Assembly (NCBI GenBank): GCA_009704425.1
Contig: WLEG01000003.1
Coordinates: 1-22,382, forward strand
Direction: 5' to 3'
Length of the DNA: 22,382 nt
DNA from: Actinomycetota bacterium
Lineage (GTDB): Bacteria > Actinomycetota > Acidimicrobiia > Acidimicrobiales > Ilumatobacteraceae
Shown here: positions 21,516 to 22,382 of the stretch, one piece after another
How positions within the stretch are numbered: position 1 is the first letter of the stretch
Layout of the letters: each line of letters starts with the position of its first letter
Notes under the pieces: model-generated
Told to the model about the DNA's origin: nothing
What the model saw: only the letters and a program-made list of their open reading frames with translations
Databases searched by the model: none
Position numbers and translations under genes: made by a program

Positions 21516-22271
21516 ATGACCGAGATCCCCGAACACCTCCTCAAGCGGGCCCAAGCCGCGCGCGACAAGGCCGCCGCCGAGTCCGGTGACGCCACATCCG
21601 CCGGTGGCGACGCACCCGCGTCCGACCCGCGTATTCCGGCCCACTTGCTCGAGCGCAGCAAGGCCGCCCGTTCCAAGACCGATGACGGTGGTGCCGTGGC
21701 GGTGGCCGACAAGGTGGCCGCCGTGGTCGCCGCGGCCCCGGCGTCCGGTGGTGTCCCCGTGGGTGCCGGCCCCGGTGGTCACACGCAGCGTCTGTTGACG
21801 GTGGTCAAGTCCGGTTCCATCCAGGACGTGAAGGCCACCCCCGTCGACAAGGTGCACACCTGGCCGCACCTGCTCGCCGTGGAGTTCGTCGCCGCTCTGG
21901 CCTGCACCGCGTTCCTGTTCTTCTTCTCGATTTTCGTGAACGCACCGCTGCTGCAGTTGGCCAACCCCAACCAGACGCCGAACCCGTCGAAGGCCCCGTG
22001 GTACTTCCTCGGTCTGCAGGAACTGCTCACCATGTTCCACCCGATGGTGGCCGGCGTGACCATTCCCGGAATCGCTCTGTTCGCGTTGATCCTGGCGCCG
22101 TACATCGACAAGAACCCGTCGAACAAGCCCGAGGATCGCAAGTTCGCGACGTCCATCATGACCGTGCACCTCATGTTCTGGGCCGTGCTCGTGATGATCG
22201 GTTCGTTCTTCCGCGGACCCGGATTCAACTTCGTCTTCCCGTGGCGTGACGGCCTGTTCTTCGAGTTGTGA
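21516..22271 (+). CDS. Subunit IV-like protein (C-terminal half of cytochrome b) with long N-terminal tail
   Basis: This protein of 251 residues completes the split cytochrome b and forms part of the quinol oxidation (Qo) site. Three membrane helices lie in residues about 117-146, 177-196 and 210-232. The Qo motif, normally PEWY, reads APWY at 160-163 in NPSKAPWYFLGLQELL, so the Glu is absent. The first 115 residues are a hydrophilic Ala/Gly-rich tail containing IPEHLLKRA (4-12) and a second copy IPAHLLERS (40-48). The same motif opens the divergent cytochrome c. AAGGAAA precedes the ATG. The tail is absent from chloroplast subunit IV and may dock subunits on the cytosolic side. Confidence 0.9.
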   Translation: MTEIPEHLLKRAQAARDKAAAESGDATSAGGDAPASDPRIPAHLLERSKAARSKTDDGGAVAVADKVAAVVAAAPASGGVPVGAGPGGHTQRLLTVVKSGSIQDVKATPVDKVHTWPHLLAVEFVAALACTAFLFFFSIFVNAPLLQLANPNQTPNPSKAPWYFLGLQELLTMFHPMVAGVTIPGIALFALILAPYIDKNPSNKPEDRKFATSIMTVHLMFWAVLVMIGSFFRGPGFNFVFPWRDGLFFEL

Positions 22272-22284
22272 GGAATCACCACAC

Positions 22285-22382
22285 ATGACACCAGCAACAA
22301 CAATCATCATCGCCGTGGCCGTCCTGGTCGTGGCCGCCGCCATCGTGCTCGTCACGTCGGCGCGTCGCTCCGATGTCCGCGG
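22285..22382 (+). CDS. Start of a membrane-anchored protein, probably the Rieske iron-sulfur subunit (partial)
   Basis: The gene starts at ATG 22285, 13 nt after the preceding stop, with AGGA upstream, and runs off the window. Only about 32 residues are visible. A short N-terminus is followed by a strongly hydrophobic helix (IIIAVAVLVVAAAIVLVTSA) and then RRSD. A single N-terminal anchor following the two cytochrome b halves is what a Rieske [2Fe-2S] subunit would show, but no cluster-binding residues are in view, so the identity is from position only. Confidence 0.55.
   Translation, partial: MTPATTIIIAVAVLVVAAAIVLVTSARRSDVR

Overview
This is a GC-rich bacterial chromosome segment. The gene set and order point to an actinobacterium, most likely of the class Acidimicrobiia; that taxonomic call is inference. 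The evidence includes an rsiG-like gene next to an mshA-like glycosyltransferase and a YbjN-domain gene. It also includes a rex-hemA-hemC-hemD-hemB-hemL block resembling those of Streptomyces and Mycobacterium, a MenJ-like menaquinone reductase and a split b6-type cytochrome b. I see no insertion sequence, phage gene, tRNA, rRNA or CRISPR array, so this is core chromosome with several under-explored details.

Layout. 1-950 (+): 3' part of glutamine-dependent NAD synthetase. 928-3327 (-): a tightly packed operon of histidine phosphatase, YgjP-like zinc peptidase and MFS transporter. 3362-5855 (+): MoaD/ThiS-like protein, RsiG-like c-di-GMP-responsive anti-sigma factor, a probable terminator, then an MshA-like glycosyltransferase and a YbjN-domain protein. 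5993-6796 (+): proC. 6950-7996 (+): a structured leader that can fold as terminator or antiterminator, followed by a SAM hydroxide adenosyltransferase (DUF62) homologue lacking the expected catalytic His. 8047-9664 (+): a 27-residue membrane peptide and an acyl-CoA ligase. 9620-10372 (-): seven-helix membrane protein. 10515-16581 (+): rex with a likely self-operator, then hemA, hemC, hemD, a repeat/hairpin element, hemB and hemL, which together take glutamyl-tRNA to uroporphyrinogen III. 16607-17200 (+): unknown anchored protein. 17216-19358 (-): cytochrome c and MenJ-like reductase. 19779-22382 (+): unknown three-helix membrane protein, 2[4Fe-4S] ferredoxin, b6-like cytochrome b, subunit-IV-like protein and the start of another membrane-anchored protein, probably the Rieske subunit.

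How it fits together. Rex (NADH/NAD+ sensor), tetrapyrrole synthesis, menaquinone modification and a quinol:cytochrome c oxidoreductase form a respiratory-redox neighbourhood. The most unusual part is the cytochrome b cluster. It carries a ferredoxin and an unknown membrane subunit, a Cys at the b6 heme-ci position, and a short N-terminal motif shared between the cytochrome c and the subunit-IV-like protein. A second theme is transcription start architecture: nine transcription-unit starts have a TANNNT hexamer 6-8 nt before the start codon, the pattern expected of leaderless mRNAs.
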